Source: Chionis minor
Lineage: Eukaryota; Chordata; Aves; Charadriiformes; Chionididae
DNA: 64,000 nucleotides
Assembly (NCBI GenBank): GCA_013398295.1
Contig: VZSF01007301.1
Span: 916,492-980,491, forward strand
Direction of reading: 5' to 3'
Shown: piece by piece, positions 34,116 through 46,900 of the stretch
Position numbering within the stretch: position 1 is the stretch's first letter
Layout of the letters: every line of letters starts with the position of its first letter
Program-made: the position numbers and the translations under genes
The notes under the pieces: model-generated
The model's input: only the letters and a program-made list of their open reading frames with translations
What the model was told of the DNA's origin: nothing
Database searches by the model: none

Positions 34116-36870
34116 GGCCAGCCGGGTGTCCTTGCCGTGGGCCGGGGTGGGGCGAAGCCGACCAGCAGCAGCCTGCGAGAGGGGTTGTGGGGCTGCCGAA
34201 ATCCCCCGGGGGTCGCGACAGAAACTGTTGCTGCCCCTGGTGTCCCCCAGGAAATTTTTCAGCGGGAAAAGGGACCCTTGTGGCACGGGTGCCGGTGGTG
34301 GTGGTGCTCCCCAGCCCAGGAATTTACCACTGGGGACAGGCACACGCGTGCTGGCCCCCTCACAGAAGCAGTGGCGGGGCGCTCTCCTCTCCCCACCCGG
34401 CACCTCTTTCCCGGCAAGTGGCAAAGGAGAGCTGAGGAGATCCTTGGGGCACGCACAGGGACTTGGCCAGGGAGGAGAGCAGCCTCCGTGGCCGGTGCGC
34501 AGGGCGCTCCCGGAGAGGGGACGACATGGCGGAGGACCACACTGAAAGGAGCCCTGGAGCTCCACCTTGGGGTTCTCTTTTTGCAACTAAGCTGCACTCA
34601 TTTTGCTGGGTGTTGGGCCTCCTTGATTTGCTCAGTGGTGGAAGGAAGCAGCGGCCATATGTGCTGCCGAGCCTAGTGCCGCTGCCAACCTTCTCCCCGT
34701 GGGGACCAGGCAGGTGATGTCAGCCCGGAAAGATGGGAAATCTTTCCCCAAGGGAGCAGATGCTCCAGTCTCAAACCAGCGCCAGAGCCAAGATCCTGGT
34801 CTGTCCCTTATTAACTTGTGGGTATGAATGGGTGTAAAGCTGCCCCAGGTGCATGGCAGCAGCCAAAATAGAGCTGATATGCCTTACAAGTGTGTCAGAT
34901 TAATCCTGAACAAAGAGCATTAACGGTTTTGGACCCTGAGTCACCCCTGCCTCGCTGCCCCTTGCTGGAGGAAATCAAACACTTGAAGATGAGTGATGTG
35001 TGCCCGTCATGAATAACATCAGTGAAGTTTAAAGCACAGAACTGCTAGCAGGTGGAGGAAGGGTGTACGATAACCAGCTGTGGACATTTTCTGAGTGACA
35101 GGAGAGGGAAGGATTACCCAAAGATGGAGAATTTGGTCAGGGTCAAAGGCGTGTTCCTTCATCTGCTCAAACAATGTTATCATTCCCTCTGACGTTTCTA
35201 TTAGTAAGCAGAGGTTTGCTTAGGTAGCATGAAGCCATTTCCAGAGCTTGGCCTGGCTGAGCTGAAATCAGAGAGCAGCCACTGTCACACTAAGACCTGA
35301 TAATCAATGGGACCAAAGGGTTGACTAGTTGTACTTAGAAGGGAGTCTCTCAGCTACTCATTTGGCTTTGGTTCAGGTCCTGTAACCTGCAGTCTCCTCC
35401 AGCAGCTACTGTGGAGAGAGAGGTGAAGGGAACAGAGACTCAAGGCACTCCCAAGAGGAAAAGATAACATTTTAAATGACTTCCTGACAAGGGGTAATTT
35501 TCTGACATTTTTCCTGCACATGTGACCACTGCAGGAGGCTATCTTCAGTCTCAGCCTTCAGGAAGGTCAGTGCTGTGTTTCCTTTCAGGCAGCAAAGGGA
35601 TCTCTTATCTAGTGTGGTCTCATCTGCTCTGACAGAAAAGATCTCTGGTAAGGAGGGCTCCTCTCCGGGGAGGTTTTTAGAGCCGAAGGGTTCACTGCAT
35701 ACCTGCTCTGTTTGCAATAGTACTGCTCTGTGGGTGAAAAGCACCTATAAAGCTGACAAAGTGACCACTGTGTCATGATGAGCTTCTCATCCATAAAACA
35801 AAAGGGTAGGCTTAGCTACCTTCACCTCTCAGGAGAGTAATTCAGCATTATTTATGTATCTGCCATATAAAGTCCAGCACAGAGGGACAAGACTCTCTGT
35901 TGGGTAGCTGGCAAAATGGTGCATGAACAACCAGTCTCCATTTCAGCTCTGCACGGCCTTCAGAAAGGCCATCCTAGCCTAGACTCAGCCAGGCAGGTAG
36001 GTTGTCCGATTCAGTGATAAACCAAGCTACCTCTGCTTCTTTGAAGGTGTGTAACTGAAGCTCTCTTTTATCTGTGGTATTGTCTTTCCTACTGGATCCT
36101 TTAACAACCTCTTTCTAGCCTCTTCTGGCCTAATTCTGTATTCCCTGGGCATTGGTGCAATAGGGACAAGGAGACAGAGCCACCATCACTCTCATGCAAG
36201 GTGGTACAGATATTTTGCCACTTCATTTTCTGAGTCATATTTTTCTGGAAAGCATTCAACCAGCCCCACTTACAGGGTAAGAGGGACTGGATTCTTGTGT
36301 TTGGCTATGGGTAAACCACCTGTCTGCCTCCTCCTTCTCCCTCTGCAGCTTCTTTCTTCCCGTGGTTTGTATCCGTCACCAGAGAGCAGGCTCAAAATCC
36401 TGATTTCAGAGAAGACAATGGGAAGTTTACTACGTGTCCTCAGTGAGGACATGTTTTTCACTCACTGAATCACAGGATCCTACTGAGCAAGGATTGAAAC
36501 TAGGACCATCAGCAAGCGTGAAGAAATGGGTCATAATGATCTCAGCACCATGACTGCTCCCTTAGAGGAAATGCAATGCACCAACAGATCCGATTCTTTT
36601 TCTTCCTCCGGAGTCTACCCAAAAGTAAAGAAACCATATCACACTCTTCAGCATGCTGCATGTTCCCTGGGTCTCTGCCTGGCTGCTTAGACACGGACCC
36701 CAAAGGGACTTCTTTATCTTCATGGTTTCATTTGTCGTCGGTTTGGACGTGGGGCTGTTTTTCCACATGTTTGTACAATGGGGCCCTATGCATTGGGCAC
36801 TAATTTGGAGGCTTCTGGCTGCTATTGTAATACACATAATTGATGATAATAAAAATCTTAAAGATCTACT
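34116..36870 (+). other. TNFRSF11A: probable 3' UTR of TNFRSF11A
   Basis: Continuous sequence after the stop codon. The first part (to about 34740) is GC- and CpG-rich, continuing the composition of exon 10, then becomes AT-rich. The first AATAAA is at 36848-36853, giving a 3' UTR of about 2.75 kb, similar to the mammalian length as I recall it. Later signals (ATTAAA 37397-37402, AATAAA 38449-38454) could serve longer forms. Confidence 0.45.
36848..36853 (+). terminator. candidate polyadenylation signal
   Basis: AATAAA within gataataaaaatctt, the first canonical hexamer after the TNFRSF11A stop codon. Cleavage would be expected 10-30 nt downstream. Confidence 0.45.
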
Positions 36871-37869
36871 CGAGTGAAGATTTTACGCAAATTAATTAAA
36901 ATAATCAAATACATTATTACATACCCCTGCTTATTTTGACAAAAAAAGTAATTCAAATGTGAGTATAAAAACATTCCTGGTTAGGCTTTCGTATTTTTTG
37001 CATTATTTTGAATGCGGAATTGTTTTAACAAAAAGTGCTTCCCTACCCCAGTATGTGCCACAATAATGCACAAGTGCAACCATGCATACGTGTGGAACCA
37101 AATAGGAGCTCTCACAGATCTGGTGTGGTAATGCTTTGCAGCTGAGAACTGGGCACTCATTCCAACTCAGTCCTGAAGTCTCCTCCAGCACACCAGGCAT
37201 TATGGCAAGTCTTTCAGTCTGAGGAGTCGCAGCATGCATTATCCACAATGAATATACTAGGTGCTCTTGAAACACAGCCACTTCAGGCCTGGAAGGGCAG
37301 CAGTAATTCTGCATATAACCGTGGGAAAACGAGGAGCAGTCTTTTGCTCAGGGGTGCTGGAGCAGCCCTTCTTATCCCCATGGAAAACAGTATGACATTA
37401 AAGATCAATATAGACAATAACTGCTGTTAATCTGAGTACTTTGCTACGTGTTCATGCAGAGATTGGAATACCTGGCATACCTGGGAGTTGCATACTAAAA
37501 TGTTGTAATTCCTACTTGTCCATTCACGTTCCCTTCCTTTTATCACACTGGTGATATCTGAGCAACTACACCGCTGTGTCTATTATAAAACAGAACCCTG
37601 CTGAAGGTTATCTTTGTGCTAATCAGGTATTTAATAGAGCTACAGCTTTATCAGATACCTCCATTCAAATAAGGCAGTAGTGGCCCCCACACCACCACCC
37701 TTAAAAGCCATATACAATGTTTGGAGAATTCACTTCTGCCAGCACATGATGCTGCACATGGTAAAACGGCTGCAAATTCTTCATGTGGAAAAGTTATTTC
37801 TGGAGTATGTAATGTATATTATTAATAGACACTTAATAATAGTCACTGGAAAATTGAAGTGTGTTTGAC

Positions 37870-38007
37870 CAAGTTGTCTGAGGTTTCTTGCAAGGAATGC
37901 TGAACCACTCCAAACCTTTCCCTGCTCATTGCAGCGGGGGTTGAACTAGATGACCTTTAAAGGTTCCTTCCAGCGCAAGCTATTCTATGATTCTATTCTG
38001 TGATTAT
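37870..38007 (+). repeat. CR1 LINE 3' end
   Basis: Contains ggttgaactagatgaccttt, then aaggttccttccagc, then the octamer-type ending attctatgattctat. This is the hallmark 3' terminus of avian CR1 retrotransposons. It is 5' truncated, as almost all CR1 copies are. Confidence 0.88.
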
Positions 38008-39559
38008 AAGCTAGTTTTCCAAACCTCACTCCAACTGGCTGTTGCCCTTTTCAGTCCATCAGACCCAAAAGGCACATGCTAGGGCAGCCTCTCCACAGCC
38101 TGCCCAGGGTGCTGCTTTCCAGCACTCTCACTCGGAGACGTGGGTACCACAGAGCTCTGCCTGGCAGCATTTGGCCTACAAGGATTCCCACCCTCTGCTC
38201 CCCAAGACGCTAAATGCCAATGATTCACATTCACCTTGGCTGAGTTGCAGTGGTATCTCTGGAAAAATCAAACTTATCTTCTCGTGGCAGGCACAGTCAC
38301 TGCTGAAGCGAGGCGAATACGATCCCAGGTGCTGATGGGAACGAGTCCCATTTCAGACCAAAAGATTGTCATGAAATGCATTTCTCCTCTCTTCCTCTTG
38401 TCTGGTGCTGTCTTAATTTCCAGAATGAAGAGTGAATTGTTGCTATACAATAAATGATTTCTCCCAGAGCCCTGCCATGCGAGTTTACTCTGCCTTTGTT
38501 CTGTGGTGACAATCATCTTGCCAAGTGGGAAGGTTGAAGCAGAAAACCAAATACATACACAGAGCTTCCTAACATCCCGGTTTATTTAACCTGATTACAT
38601 GGTGAAAGGTACTACTTGAAGTACAATTGTTGAGTGCACATCAGCAAAACATTGTCAGGGGCAAATCAAAAAGCAGCATTCTTCTCCCCCAAATCCAGAG
38701 GATGAACTGCTGTTGTTTAAGTGGTGTTGCTGATCACACATGGCGTCCTTACCTGAGGAGATCGTGCAGGAGAAATTCCTCTCTCTTCCTTATTTTATGT
38801 TCTTGTAGGAGTAGGGTCTTTTATACTTTCTGATTTCTTTCCCATTTTCACTGTATATGGGATGATTTACTTGAGCTGAATATACATTATTTTCAGTCTT
38901 TGTTATGCCTTCAAACCCATTCTACCTAGCAATCGAGGCTGCACTCCTCAACGGGCAACGTGCAGTTTTTGCACATGCACTCAAGGGCCTCTGCTGTCAC
39001 CCAGTGTTTGTACTCTACGGGTTCCCATGAAGATCTCCCCCTTGACAGACCCTAGCAGACATTTTTGTTCCCCATTGCTCTCACTTCACTAAGTCTGATT
39101 TTTCCTTCTGCAAGGCATCGCGGCTGGTTGTAGCCACCAAGTGACTCTGTCTTCTCTGCAGCAAGGCTTGCTAGCCCTCCGGTCTTGCCTTCAAGGCCCT
39201 CCAGCGCTCGTGTCACATTATCAAGCATTTCTTGTGGGGTTTTTTTTGTAAAATGTGAGCACAGTTGAGCACATACATAGGGAAAAATGCGTTATTACAA
39301 TTCTCTCTGACTTATGAACATGGCAATAACAGAGTAACATTAAGGAACCACGTTGTGGTAGATGAGTGTGCCAACGTGTCCAATAGGATGTGTTTTAACG
39401 CTGCTTTTTTTCTTTTTTTGGCTAGCTGGCTCTGTAAGAAGCAGTACTTCTTTGTTTTGGCTGAGGATTACCACAGCCCTTCTGGCTCATTCCTTAGCCT
39501 GCCTGACGGCTTGATCAATCCTTGGGCGTTGCAGTAGCTGTTACTTGCATTGAAGCTGA

Positions 39560-40010
39560 CAGGTCTGTCACACCGTGTTTCTGTTGGCAGTCTCAGATTT
39601 CTATACATAATATGCAGATGATCATACACAAAGTTGCTCCTGATTTTAGCTTCCCAGGAAACTGTTAGAAACATTCCCAAAGAAGTCCTGACTAGGAGTG
39701 TTGAGGACCACCTGTACAAGATGGACATAGCCAATGGGACTTGGCAGAGCATCTGAGGCTGCTGACAGGGTTGGTCAACATCACTGCAAAGACAGTTCAA
39801 CATCTTTGACAGGTCATGGAGTTCAAGGTAAGTCCCAGCTGACTGGAAAAGGGCAAATATTACACCCATCTACACAAAGGCCAAAAATGAAGATTTGGGA
39901 AATTACAGATGAGTCAGCCTCACTTGAGTCCCTTGAAAAATTATGGAGTGGGTCCTCATGGAAGCTATTTCTGGGCATGAAGGAGAAGGCAACTGGGAGA
40001 ATCCAACGCC
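39560..40010 (+). mobile_element. CR1 LINE relic, reverse transcriptase part
   Basis: One frame over about 39795-39990 reads FNIFDRSWSS, VPADWKRANITPIYTKAK, NEDLGNYR and then KIMEWVLMEAISGH, the N-terminal reverse-transcriptase region of CR1 ORF2. At least four in-frame stops interrupt it, so it is dead. The upstream boundary is approximate; similarity seems to start around 39620-39660. Confidence 0.82.
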
Positions 40011-40372
40011 TACCTCAGCTCACTCAACCCTCTCTCACTCCCAGCAGTTCATTGTTTACTTTGTCATTGCTTCCGTAGAGACTTGGGAGGCTGATGTTAT
40101 TCGTGAAGATCAATGCAAAGAAGGCACGAAGGAAAATCTTCAGGTTTCCCTCTGTCAATTGGAACTAATTTGCCAATCCCATTCAGCAGTGGACTTACCT
40201 TATCCTTCTGTTTGCTAACTTACATACCATATGTTAGTACTTTCTTCCTACTCTTGACATGTCTTGCCAGTCTGGGCTCCAGCTAGGCTTTAGGCTTCCT
40301 CTCTGCATCTCTGCGTGCCCAAGAGGTATTTCTATATTCTGCCATGGAAGCCTGTTCCCTTTTCCATCTCTC

Positions 40373-40726
40373 TCATGTTCCTTTTTTGCATCTCAGTTCT
40401 CTCAGTAGCTCACTCTTTAACCAGGCTGTTTCTTGCTGTGGCGGCTTCTTTTCCTGCTTCGGTGGATGGATGGGCTGCTCTTGTTCGTGGAGAAGGCTGT
40501 CTCTGAAAGTCTCCCAATACTCCTGAACACCTTTGGCTTCCAAGGCAGACTCTTCTGGGACACCTCCTAACAGCTCCCTGAGCAAGATGAAATTTGCTCT
40601 TGTGAAATTCTGGGACTTTATTCTGCTACTTACCTTCTTCACACTCCTTAGAATGTTAAACTCTACGATCTTATCACTGCAGCCAAGGCTGCCATTGTCA
40701 GTCTTCAAGTGGTCTGAAGATTTCAT
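40373..40726 (-). mobile_element. CR1 LINE relic, ORF2 segment before the reverse transcriptase
   Basis: The minus strand is open for 117 codons, including DKIVEFNILR, FTRANFILLRELLGGVPEES, GVQEYWETFRDSLLHEQEQ and AWLKSELLRELRCKK. This pattern (K..DF.RANF.LFR.LLG..PWE...GVQE.W..FKD.LL.AQE) is the linker between endonuclease and reverse transcriptase in avian CR1 ORF2. The element edges are not clear, and this copy lies about 360 bp from, and opposite to, the preceding relic. Confidence 0.75.
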
Positions 40727-43249
40727 CTCTTCCTCTTACCCTATTAGGTCGTCCATAGCAGATAGATACCCACCAGCACTCCCTCTGATTCTGACCCAAA
40801 GGCACTCAGCTGGCCTGTCCTCTTGCCCATGTCCTCAAATCGCTCTTTTACATACAGCATAATTCCCTCCTCCTCTTCCACCTGTTCTGACTTTCCTCAA
40901 AAGCTTGGAAGCTGTCACTTTTGTTCTAATAGAGCTATTTCCTCAGCCAGTTTCTAAAATGACAGAAAAAACACGCCATTTCAGCAAGTTCCCCACTGTT
41001 GTGCCTTTGTCTGGCTGTAGGTCTGAAAGAGTTATCTTGTGCCTGGGGGCGGACCTTCAAATTTCCCACCTGAAGAAAGGGAAGGGTGAGAGGCAAGGGC
41101 TGGAGCTGGTACAAAGAGGAAAGGCCGAAAGAGCCGTGCTCCCTCTTCTCACTGCCCTGCGGGGATGGGGGCAGAAGACAGCAACTTGCTGCTGCTGGAG
41201 ACAAGCCCTGCCCCTCCAGTGAAGGCAAGCTGGGCAGCAGCATCCCAGAGGCTTTGCCATTCCCAGTGCTCAGCACCAGGTCTTACCCAGTGATACCTGG
41301 GTCCCCTCTCTCCCACAGGGGAAGAAGCAGCCAGCCAAGGGATCAAGGGTCTCCATCAGACAAAATCAGCCCAGTGTGTGTCTCTCTCAAAAAGATCAGT
41401 GTATACAAAATTAAGTGAAATTGGCCCAAGGCTACACATGAGGACCAACCATCTCAAATGCAGAAACGGCTGCCCTAATAGGCTGTTTCTATTGATCTTC
41501 ACTGGATTTTAATGGCAGGCTATTTAAACGAAGTCTCAATTATTTGCAGCATCTTAAGTGAGGATTTAGAAGGTGTTTTTCAGTATGCAGGCCTGCTGCT
41601 TTCTTTCTTTATTCTCTTTGGTTTTGATCAGTTCTAACATTCATTTCTCTCTCTTTTAGTGTTGTAGGCGCTTCTAAAGCACAGAAGTTCTTGCTTCCTG
41701 TGGGAAATACAAAACACTGTTTCCACAAGGACATTTGCTTTTTGCATCATTTCAGTTCCTCATCGGGTTTTTTTTGCAAGCTTAGCTGGTGATAAATGAG
41801 CTAGACAACAGATGGTAGAGCTCATGCTGTAACACAGAAAATTTTTCTTTAGCAGGAGTGTCCACTTAAAAATGCAGCTGCCCGCTGGTGCACAGCCAAA
41901 TTTCCTTCTGAGAACACCCTCTGAATGTATTGGGAGAATGGGATGGATGCAAGTGGCTCTAATGATCGTCTCAGCGGGCTGCTCGTAAATGTTTCCGGCA
42001 ACCCCCGGTCTTTTCATCTTCACTCCATGGATCCAACTTGCCTGCTGGATGGGCAACACTTCATGGCTATGTTAGAAGCCTGTCCAGTTCATCATCTTCA
42101 CTTACACAAATAATTATTGCAAGGGTTTTGTCCCCTTTGTCTGAAAGGATGCTCCAAGTATGATAGAGGGAGGTACATAAAAATAAATCCACCTCCATAG
42201 CTTATTTTCAGTCAGGCCAGCCTGCTATATTTAAATGTTGAGGCATGTTAAGTCTGTTCTCTTCACAGTTATATTCTTTGTCAGGTCCCATTTGGGTCTA
42301 CTGTACTATATACCTTACTACTCTGTAGTAAATTTTGTAGCTGGTGCTTTGTTGATGAAAAATACTACAAATTAGTTAAGTATTTTTGTTCTTCTTTAGG
42401 AGGAGACTGAACATGAGGAAAAACAGACTCAAGAACTCTGTCCTGTTAACCATTTTTAAAAGCCTTGAAGACTTTTTTCTTTTGGATCTCCATGTTTTGC
42501 TGAGCAGGTACTTCTGAGAGCAAGAACACTCTTCCCATGCCACCATTTTGTTCCTTCACGGCCCAGTTTTTTTGCTGGGAATGACCAAAGGGCAGGATTG
42601 CCCTAAAGTAAAGAGGGAGTCTATTTCTAAATAAAATGTGCAAGTGTTTCCTTTACTGGATGGAGGAACGCACAAAGCCTTGCCTTGCTTTACTGTGACC
42701 AGGATTTGCCTGCCGCAGGGACAGCAGTGCCACTGACACGAGTCCCTTGGAGTTCATGCAGATACACTAAACAAACCCAATCACAGCAAATAAACTTATT
42801 TAGTTCACTTCTGAATAACAGCACCCGACTGTTTCAAATGGCAAAGATATGCTTGGGTTTGGGTCCTTTCCACCCCCCACCCCGCCCCAGTTTTCTCTCC
42901 CTCTCCAAAGCTTATCATTCCTTTTTTGGTGCAAATACAAAGGTCATGGTTTTCAGTAACGGTGGGTGACTCATTCTCATGTTGGAGGAACGTGATCAAA
43001 ATGGAAACTTAGAAGTCCCGGTGTGGTGTGGTGTGGCGTGTATTCCCTGCAGCCAGGGCACGTGTGAAAAATGCCGTTGTGGACGCTGGCTACCCTGAGC
43101 TGTGCCAGTATCACGTGCGGTTTGCGTGTGGGCTTCTGACTGAAAAAATAAAAATAAAGCTTTTAACCTGGCAGCGCTGCACAGGAATACACAGATTACC
43201 TCTCGCCATTGGGCAGACGCACGTAACACGTTTCTCAGCCGCGGATGTA

Positions 43250-43950
43250 TGCGTACAGCTGGGAGATCGACCACGTTTAGGTGACTCCTCAAGGTTGGGG
43301 CCCAGCCGGGCCACCCCTCCCGAAGCTCTGAGGCGACGCCTCTTGCGCCGTCGGGCCTCGAGGGCTAGCGGGCTCCCAGGGCACGGCGGGCAGGAAAGGC
43401 GGCAGTAGCCCCAAAACCCCGCGCTCCCCCCCGCCTCAGTCCACTGCCGTTTGCAAGCGGCCTCCACCCGCAGCACCCCGCCGGGCACACGCAGCCACCT
43501 CCCGCCCGCCGGCAGCGTCCCGCCGCGCCGCGAGGTGGCGCCGCAGGGCAGGGCCTGCCCTGAGGGGAGGGCGGGGAGGCGTGCGGGCTTGGCGGCCGCC
43601 TTCTGCCGGAGGCGCCCGTCCTCAGGAGGCGGGGAGCTTTCCCCGTGCCTCAGAGCGGCACCTTTAATCTGGCCTCGGTAAGCCGGGGCGGGGGGAGCTG
43701 GCTTTCTGCGGGGAGAGCGCAGCGAGGTGCAGCCTCCCACCGAGCCCCCTGGCCGGCCGCCATGATGGCCTCGCCTCACCTCCCCTCGCCCGGCCTGGGC
43801 CTGGCCTCGCCAGCGGGCCGAGGTGGTTTTCCCTGCCAGCGGAGTGAAACTGCAGAGCCGGGAAGGTGGAGGGGTGCTGACAGGCCAGCCCGAAAGCGGG
43901 CAGAGCGAGACATAAAATACTGCGTCGCCCAGCCTGCCCTTAAAAGCAAT
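43250..43950. promoter_or_regulatory. orphan CpG island, candidate promoter
   Basis: More than 60 CpG by hand count in 43321-43930, strongly GC-rich, with sharp edges to AT-rich DNA on both sides. It is 9 kb downstream of the TNFRSF11A stop. The + strand has a favourable gccgccATGATGG start at 43762 (76-codon ORF to 43992) and a possible donor ctcg|gtaagc at 43676. A 313-codon minus-strand ORF (43111-44052) spans the island but is low-complexity, as expected from GC-rich DNA. ZCCHC2, the next gene by synteny, is not recognisable here. Confidence 0.6.
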
Positions 43951-46900
43951 CTGGAGGTGGAAACACCGCAGCGTCGCTGTCTCTGTTGCTAAATAATTCC
44001 TCCTGATGTCTAAATTAGGCCATGATTCTAAATTAGGCCACACCACTGCCACAGTTCAAGCCTGTGTTACTGTTTTCAGGCTACTATATACACAGAATAT
44101 ATTATTCCTATGCTCTTCAAATACATCTTTTAATCTGTTTCACCCGTTGACCAACCCTTAAGTGAAATGTGTAAGTTCTGTGCCAAAAAACCCATGAGGT
44201 TGCTGTCACGGAGCGTAACAAAGGTCTATAAATAGGCTAACTGGGATTCTTCAAGGAAATGTAAAGAATATGGACGTAAAATGGAAAAATGTGTCTAAAG
44301 CGGCTTTGAAATCCTTTACCAATGAGGATAAACAGCCGCAACAAATAACGTAGCTGAAATGGGAATGGGAGGAATAATAACTTATGAACAGATGCTGATG
44401 GTCTTAAAATGAGATCTTATCAGCCGTCAAAGTCAGTGGGACCTTGTGCTGCGCACGCACAATGCACATAATTATGTATTTTATCAAATGGATAAAGTCA
44501 GGAGCTCAGCGAGCTGGGCTGCAGCCAGCACTGTGTGCCACTCACTAACGTGCTTTACAAGAACAGACATTCAATTAGTAGAAAACAAAATTTGAAGAGG
44601 AAATGATTGGTTTTATCAGTCCTGTGCCAGCTAGAAATTAAACCTTTGAAGTCAAAGACTGTTTTGTGCTAGTATTAAAGCTTTCTTATCTGACTCTTGT
44701 CATACAGGGGCAAGAGTTGCCTCCATTTGAAATCCTTTCCTAGAAGACTTCTTATTTCTGAGCTGCCTTTGAGAGTAGAAATTCTGGAAAAGAACTTTTC
44801 TTAACAGAGAAAAAGAATCACTGAAATTTACTGTATTGAAAATTACAATATGGAAGTAGTTTTTGTCTGTTGAGTCTGACCTGGACATACTTCCCTGAAG
44901 TGAGAATTGCATTCTGTGCAATAAACTCCACACAAAGAAAATTATTGCATTTACAACTACTATATCCTCTCCACTTTTGAGTCTGAATGATGACACTTAC
45001 AGTATTAAAGATAGAATACACTTGCGCATATTTTCCTGTTGCCATTTCTGTAAAATATGATGTACGGATAAAATTTAGCTTATATGTGAAGAGTGTACAT
45101 ATATCCTAAAAAGGAAAGCTTTAATGTGATATTACCGATTTGTGAACAAAGACTATGTATTGAGGGCAAAAAAATAACATGGAAATATAACACAGCTACT
45201 ATAAAAAGTTAAATTTTTAAAGCAAATATTGGAAGCCTAGTAATACCCTGATAGAATTCCATTGCACCAGCAGCTATCACACAGTGTTAAAAACTAGCAG
45301 AATATTTGTGTTTAGAGTAAAATTTCATTGAAAACAATGCGAACAGGACTTGGTTTTGCTTACGATAGCTTTTAACAAAGCAGAGGCTTTACATATTGTT
45401 AGTTAAAGAGTGAATGTTGTGATGCAATTCAGACAAGTAGTATTAATAGTATGCAGAAAATATGTAGTACTAAATGGTAAAGAAAATGCATTCATTCTGA
45501 AACATTTTTTCCCTCTGTTTTCCCCAGAGTTACATGCATATCGATCTAAAGACAAAGGCACCAGAAGTGTTTCCTCGCTGAGGATCTTTTCTCACTGCCT
45601 AACTCCTTGACACCCCAGAGTGAGGTGTTTGGTGTCTCGAGGGAGGCCTCAGATGCTTGTTGGCCACGGTGGAGTCTGGTGGAACAGAAGGAGAAATGGT
45701 GAGACCGAGGGAGAGGCATCAGGTGCGCAGGTGAAGCAGTGGAAGAGGTGAGGTACCTGATGGATGAGGACATGAAAGGCTGAGCAGCACCAGCTATAGA
45801 GGACAAGGAATTAGTTACTGGGAGCAAGAAGAAGCAGACAGGGAATGAAGTCAACCCAAATACAGTGGATTAGATGGTCACGTCATGTGCAGCAGCATGC
45901 CTCAAAGTCAGAAAGGGCAATGAGGTCCAGCTCACGAAGATGGAGAGCCAGGGGGATGGCCAGAGGGGCTTCTCTGGCCCCACCAAAACTGTCATAGCCT
46001 TCAGTGGTTGTTCAGATCCCTGTTTGATGAGGCTCTCGGGATCAGTGCTCCTGAAGAAAGACCAACATTTCTGAAGTCTGTCTGCCAAAGGGAGCAATAG
46101 CAGCACATCCTCTCAGCTTCGTGGATGTGCCCAACAGTGGGTCTCCAGATGTCTCCTCCAAGAGGCAGAAGCGCACTGGGCAGCACCGATAAAGGTGCAA
46201 CCTGGTTACACCCCACTTGGTTTCAGAGCACATTATCTCTTCCTCTCCTTTTCGATGCAGCGAGCCACCTTTAAACCAACCAACAGCATCTAAAGTACTC
46301 GCCAAACCAGTCACACCTTGCAGCATTTAGAGGCTCCCTTGCTCTGGCAGAGGAGGATGGGGCACGTCTACATGGGCACTGCCTGAGATACCTCCTCTGG
46401 TACACTGGCTGTTTTGTTCAGAGCCCGTGCAGCTATCACCACAGACCACCACACTTCCTTCTATAAAAAGAGATGGTTAGGGTGGTTTTTTTTTCAGTTC
46501 TGTTTCTGATGGGTTAAAAAAAAAAAAAATCAGTTGGCTCCTTTGTGTTCAAACCACTCTCAATAATCCAGTTCTTTAAAAACTGGCTCTCATCAGAAAG
46601 CCCAGGCAGCTCTTCTGCCTCTGTAGACCAATGCAGGGCTTAATGTTCTGAATATCAGGGAGTGACCAATGATGGGTACAGTGTTCAAACCTCTGTGTAT
46701 GGCACTATAAAGAAAAAAACCCTAATCTCTTACTTCACCCTGCTCCTTGAGAGATGGCTCACACGGAGTGTTTAAACCCTCATCCCAGTAGGATACTGTC
46801 TTGTTCACTGAATTTTGAGTAGACTTAGGTCTTCTCCTGTCTGTCCCCATGCTAGTTTTCAAGTCAGCTGTGAGTATTTGTAGTTCTTTTCACATTTTTT

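Larger units (their letters stand above)
36871..43200. other. intergenic with CR1 relics
   Basis: No protein-coding exon recognised. Contains a CR1 3' tail, a CR1 reverse-transcriptase relic and a CR1 ORF2 relic in opposite orientation (listed separately), and a GTGTG short tandem at 43019-43040. Confidence 0.6.

Noticed and set aside
34095..34676. Long ORFs on both strands after the TNFRSF11A stop codon
   Set aside because: Compositional ORFs in the GC-rich early 3' UTR; mutually overlapping and without domains.
43111..44052. 313-codon minus-strand ORF across the CpG island
   Set aside because: Low-complexity, arginine-, glycine- and proline-rich translation typical of GC-rich DNA lacking stop codons; no domain, and other frames are also open.
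45600..46330. Possible retroelement-derived segment with ORFs on both strands
   Set aside because: Wording looked repeat-like, but no LTR, primer site, reverse-transcriptase or other diagnostic motif could be identified.
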